Source: Streptomyces sp. NRRL B-24085 (lineage in GTDB: Bacteria > Actinomycetota > Actinomycetes > Streptomycetales > Streptomycetaceae). Taken from it: a DNA stretch of 59,035 nucleotides. The DNA lies in NCBI RefSeq assembly GCF_001282115.1, contig NZ_LJBR01000125.1, forward strand, positions 1 through 59,035, given 5' to 3'. How positions within the stretch are numbered: the stretch's first letter is position 1; each line of letters starts with the position of its first letter. Position numbers and translations under genes: made by a program. The notes under the pieces are model-generated. The model was not told the origin of the DNA. It saw only the letters and a list, made by a program, of their open reading frames with translations, and did no database searches. Below, piece after piece: positions 56,040-59,035 of this stretch.

Positions 56040-57251
56040 ATGGCCGACCGGGTCACGGTGATCGGCTGGGACGGCTCGCCGCTGACCGCCGCGGCACGCT
56101 CCGCCCTCGGCGCCGCCACGCTGGTCGCGGGCGCCGCCCACCACCTGGCACTCCCCGAGGTGCCCCCCACCGCCGAGCGCATCCGCCTCGGCAGCGTGGC
56201 CCTCGCCGCCCGCCGCATCACCGGCCACCGCGGCACCGCGGTCGTGCTCGCCGACGGCGACCCCGGCTTCTTCGGAGTCGTACGGACCCTGCGGGCACCC
56301 GAGTTCGGCCTGGAGGTCGAGGTCGTCCCCGGGGTGTCCTCGGTCGCCGCCGCTTTCGCGCGCGCCGGAATGCCCTGGGACGACGCCCAGGTGGTCGTCG
56401 CACATCGGCGCACCCTGCGACGCGCCGTGAACGTGTGCCGGGCCCACCCCAAGGTCGCCGTCCTCACCTCACCCGGCGCCGGGCCCGCCGAACTCGGCCT
56501 GCTGATGGAGGGCGTGCACCGCACCTTCGTCATCTGCGAGGAACTGGGCACCGACCGCGAACAGGTCACCGTCGTCCCCTCCGACAAGGCCGCCGACCAC
56601 ACCTGGCGCGACCCCAACATCGTCATCGTCATCGGCGGCACCGCGGCCGTGACGGAGGACGGCGGCTGGATCGCCGGTCGCGACCCGGCCGCCGCCCCGC
56701 GCGGCTGGACCCTGCCCGCCGAGTCCTACGGCGGCCTCATGGGCGAAGGCGAACTGGAACCGCTCCGTGCCGCGCAACTGGCCCGGCTGGGACCCCGCGT
56801 CGGTGACCTCGTGTGGGACATCGGCTGCGGCAGCGGCGCCTTCGCCACCGAGGCCGCCCGGGCCGGGGCCGCCGTCATCGCCGTCGACCGCGACCTGAGG
56901 GCCTGCGAGCGCACCGAGGCCAACGCCCGCGCCTTCGGACTCCAGGTCCAGATCGTCCCCGGCACCGCCCCGCACGTCCTGGAGAACCTTCCCGAACCGG
57001 ACGTCGTCCGCGTCGGCGGCGGGGGAGTGGCCGTGGTCTCCGCGGTCGCCGACCGCCGTCCGCAGCGCATCGTCGCCCACGCGGCCACCCGCGACGAGGC
57101 CGAACTCGTCGGCCGGGACCTCACCGAACACGGCTACCGCGTCGAGTGCGCCCTCCTCCAGTCCGTCGAACTCGACACCCGGGCCTGGACGGAGACGGAA
57201 CGGAGCGTCGCGTTCCTGCTCAGCGCGGTGCTCCCGGACCGTACGGGCTGA
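56040..57251 (+). CDS. cobL: Precorrin-6Y C5,15-methyltransferase (decarboxylating)
   Basis: A 403-residue fusion of two SAM-dependent methyltransferases of aerobic or anaerobic cobalamin synthesis. The N-terminal tetrapyrrole methylase (CbiE-like, about residues 4-205) has VVLADGDPGFFGVVRTL and EVVPGVSSVAAAFAR. The C-terminal CbiT-like domain (about 225-400) has VWDIGCGSGAFATEAAR. It methylates C5 and C15 and removes the C12 acetate carboxyl. ATG 56040 is preceded by GAGACTGAGAGACG. The other cob genes are not in the window apart from the possible one that follows. Confidence 0.93.
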   Translation: MADRVTVIGWDGSPLTAAARSALGAATLVAGAAHHLALPEVPPTAERIRLGSVALAARRITGHRGTAVVLADGDPGFFGVVRTLRAPEFGLEVEVVPGVSSVAAAFARAGMPWDDAQVVVAHRRTLRRAVNVCRAHPKVAVLTSPGAGPAELGLLMEGVHRTFVICEELGTDREQVTVVPSDKAADHTWRDPNIVIVIGGTAAVTEDGGWIAGRDPAAAPRGWTLPAESYGGLMGEGELEPLRAAQLARLGPRVGDLVWDIGCGSGAFATEAARAGAAVIAVDRDLRACERTEANARAFGLQVQIVPGTAPHVLENLPEPDVVRVGGGGVAVVSAVADRRPQRIVAHAATRDEAELVGRDLTEHGYRVECALLQSVELDTRAWTETERSVAFLLSAVLPDRTG

Positions 57252-57628
57252 CCCCGCCGGCCGTGGTCCGCCGTCCCCCGTGATCCTGTTGTCGTACTGC
57301 GCGCGGTAGGCTGACCGACCGTTGTACCGCGCCCGGTGGACCGGCATTCGTTCGTCAATGTCCGGAAAGCGCGCCCGTTTTGGGGTGGGTGTGGTACGGC
57401 AGAACCGGAGGACGCGCAACGTGGCGCAGTCCACAGCGGGCTGTCGCGGATCAACCTGTCGCGACGGGGGAACGGCCGGGACAATGCCAGTTAATGGCTT
57501 TGTCGTCTTTCTCGGCGGGCCGTTCGTGCCGCTGGGCACGCACGCTCGTTCTTCACCACGGGGGCGGTCGGTGCGCCGTCCCCGGTGAGCTGGTCGTAGA
57601 AGCACTAACCGATGGGCGAGGGGTACGC
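57252..57628. other. 377-nt gene-free region between cobL and the last CDS
   Basis: I find no convincing gene. A TAGGCT -10-like box lies at 57307-57312. Small open frames on both strands have poor codon bias. I looked for a cobalamin riboswitch (B12-box, conserved GCCACTG) and did not find it. Confidence 0.5.
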
Positions 57629-59035
57629 ATGACCGACACCGGCCAGGTTCCGGGCGAGGGACTGCCGGAGAACGCAGGCATGGTGGAACAGCCGGGCGTC
57701 CCCGCGCCGGGTGCGTACACCTACCTCTCCGAGACCACCGCCGAGGACGAAGACCTGTTGCTGCTGCCGGGCGCCCAGAGCCCCTGGGGCAACGAGGTCG
57801 CCCCGCCCGCCCCGGAACCGGTCGTGGAGACCGTCCACGAGCCGGGCCCGCACGAGATGTCCGGCCGCGACAGCGGAGCGCACGATCTGAGCGCCGTCCG
57901 CACGCCCCGGCCGCAGGCTCCCTCGGTGCCGATCCCGCCCATCACGCCCCGCCGGCCCCTGCACCTCGGCCCGCCGATCCCCGACGCCTCCGCGAGCCCG
58001 GTCCGCTCCCTCGCCGACCGCGGCCCCGCGGGCGCGCCGGTACGGCAGCCGGCCGCGGCCGCGCCGGGCCCCGAGTACTTCGAGACCGCGCAGCCGCAGG
58101 GCGCCGCCCCGTGGGGTGCCCCGGCCCAGGCCGCCGTCCAGACGCAGGTGAGCACGGTGGCCCCGGCTGCCGAAACGGTTGTTCCGGCTCCGGAACCGGC
58201 TCCGGCTCCGGAACCGGTGGGTGCGGCGCAGGCCGCGGTTGCCGAGACTCCGGTGCCGGAGGCCGTGCCCGCGCCGGAGCCGATGCAGGTTCCGGTCGGC
58301 GAGGTGGGCCAGGCGGCGGTCGAGGGTTCCGCAGCCGACGCTTCCGGAGCTGCTGCTCCCGGGGCCGGCGGAGCTCAGCCTGTGGAGGGCGCGCCTGCCG
58401 TTGTCGCCGGCGCGGACCCGGGCGCGGGGCAGGTACCGGGGGACGGCCCCCTGCCCGAGGCGGTCCAGCCGGCCCCGGCTGCCGGGGCGGACGTGCCCGT
58501 CACCGACGTGGCCCAGGTGCCGGGCCAGGCCGCCGCTGTCGATGCCGCTGAGGCCGCTCCGGCGGCGGAGGACGTCCAGGAGCCCGCGCCCGAGGCTGTG
58601 CCGGTCGCCGAGACCGCCGTTACTGAGCCCGATGCGGCCCAGCCCGTTGCGCCCGAGCCCGTGGTGGCCGGGGGCGAGGTCGCCGGGGTCGAGTCGGACG
58701 CGGAGGAAGTGCAGGGACCGGAGGGACCGGAGGAGGCAGTCGCCGTTGCCCCGCAGGCCGTCGCCGTGCCGGAACAGGTCGTGCCGGAAGAGGTTGCGCC
58801 GGAAGCCTTGCCGGCCGAGGACGTCGCTGTCGCCCCGGAGACGGTTGCGGTCCAGGACGCGGAAGCCGTCGTGGGGGAGGAGGCGGGCCCGTCCCAGGAG
58901 GCCGTTGCTCCGGACCTGGCTCCCGCTCAGGATGCCGTGACCGCTCCGGACGCTGCCCAGGAAGCGCTGGCCGCCCAGGAGCCCGTAGTCGTGGCTCAGG
59001 AACCCGCCCCCGCCCCGGAAGCCGCAGCCCCGGAA
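57629..59035 (+). CDS. Large Pro/Ala/Glu/Val-rich protein, 3' end beyond window
   Basis: An open frame from ATG 57629 (CGAGGGG upstream) runs in phase to the last base, at least 469 codons. The start MTDTGQVPGEGLPENAGM is followed by a short conserved-looking region (AYTYLSETTAEDEDLLLLPG), then low-complexity sequence dominated by P, A, E and V (PAPEP, VAPEP, EEVAPEA). No signal peptide or fold is visible, so this part is probably disordered. In Streptomyces a nicotinate-nucleotide-dimethylbenzimidazole phosphoribosyltransferase (CobT) with a long disordered N-terminal extension lies at this place after cobL. I infer that identity from position only; the enzymatic domain would be outside the window. 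Confidence 0.7.
   Translation, partial: MTDTGQVPGEGLPENAGMVEQPGVPAPGAYTYLSETTAEDEDLLLLPGAQSPWGNEVAPPAPEPVVETVHEPGPHEMSGRDSGAHDLSAVRTPRPQAPSVPIPPITPRRPLHLGPPIPDASASPVRSLADRGPAGAPVRQPAAAAPGPEYFETAQPQGAAPWGAPAQAAVQTQVSTVAPAAETVVPAPEPAPAPEPVGAAQAAVAETPVPEAVPAPEPMQVPVGEVGQAAVEGSAADASGAAAPGAGGAQPVEGAPAVVAGADPGAGQVPGDGPLPEAVQPAPAAGADVPVTDVAQVPGQAAAVDAAEAAPAAEDVQEPAPEAVPVAETAVTEPDAAQPVAPEPVVAGGEVAGVESDAEEVQGPEGPEEAVAVAPQAVAVPEQVVPEEVAPEALPAEDVAVAPETVAVQDAEAVVGEEAGPSQEAVAPDLAPAQDAVTAPDAAQEALAAQEPVVVAQEPAPAPEAAAPE

Noticed and set aside
57252..57628. Cobalamin riboswitch, or a small gene at 57322-57588
   Set aside because: No B12-box or kissing-loop sequence seen. The small frame has poor codon bias and no recognisable protein.

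Overview
This window is high-GC actinobacterial chromosome, almost certainly Streptomyces. The evidence is the very high GC content, strong third-position G/C bias, frequent GTG starts, TTA codons so rare that they stand out, and gene order (infC-rpmI-rplT-trmH-kinase-pheST ... argCJBDR ... argH ... glpQ1 ... metNIQ ... cobL) that I recognise as core Streptomyces synteny, roughly the SCO1553-SCO1600 region of S. coelicolor. I see no insertion sequence, prophage, CRISPR array, tRNA or rRNA gene.

Layout. 0.1-4.4 kb: a membrane protein overlapping a mycosin-type subtilisin (type VII secretion), a beta-lactamase-fold serine hydrolase, an SseB-domain protein and a DUF1844 protein. 4.4-12.1 kb: the translation block infC (AUC start behind a long attenuator-like leader), rpmI, rplT, a TrmH/SpoU methyltransferase, a PAS histidine kinase and pheST. 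12.1-15.9 kb: a developmental-looking patch with a SpoIIE-type phosphatase, an HTH/TPR regulator, a NUDIX hydrolase and a small membrane protein. Three of these four genes, plus the kinase at 7.2 kb, carry a TTA codon and so are candidates for bldA control. 16-28.6 kb: accessory metabolism, including 3-hydroxyacyl-CoA dehydrogenase, a GHL10-like secreted hydrolase, a DMT exporter and MocR regulator that share a CATG start overlap, a degenerate histidine-phosphatase-fold protein, a secreted GH51 arabinofuranosidase and a YfhO-family protein.

28.6-33.5 kb: the arginine operon argCJBDR, translationally coupled, with an ArgR-like box on its promoter; argH lies apart at 42.6 kb behind its own perfect ARG-like palindrome. 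33.5-40.8 kb: a duplicated trans-membrane flavin reductase system (two ferric-reductase-like proteins, two secreted FMN-binding proteins with three predicted flavinylation sites, one ApbE flavin transferase) divergent from a two-component system. 40.8-47.2 kb: a PPOx-fold protein, a secreted protein built from a recent internal duplication, argH, an aldo/keto reductase, and a TetR-MFS efflux pair behind a striking palindromic operator. 47.2-52.2 kb: a lysophosphatidic-acid-type acyltransferase, secreted GlpQ1 with PHO-box-like repeats upstream, a small sigma factor, acetyltransferase, two membrane proteins and a HAD phosphatase.

52.2-59.0 kb: the methionine ABC transporter metNIQ preceded by a 28-codon Cys/Met-rich leader peptide (a probable cysteine-responsive attenuator), an acetyltransferase, cobL and the start of a long Pro/Ala/Glu/Val-rich protein that runs off the window. 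A dispersed GC-rich repeat (core GGGGCGCGGGGAACTGCG) abuts the stop codons of several genes. Many genes here have a TAnnnT -10 box 5-8 nt before the start codon and look leaderless.
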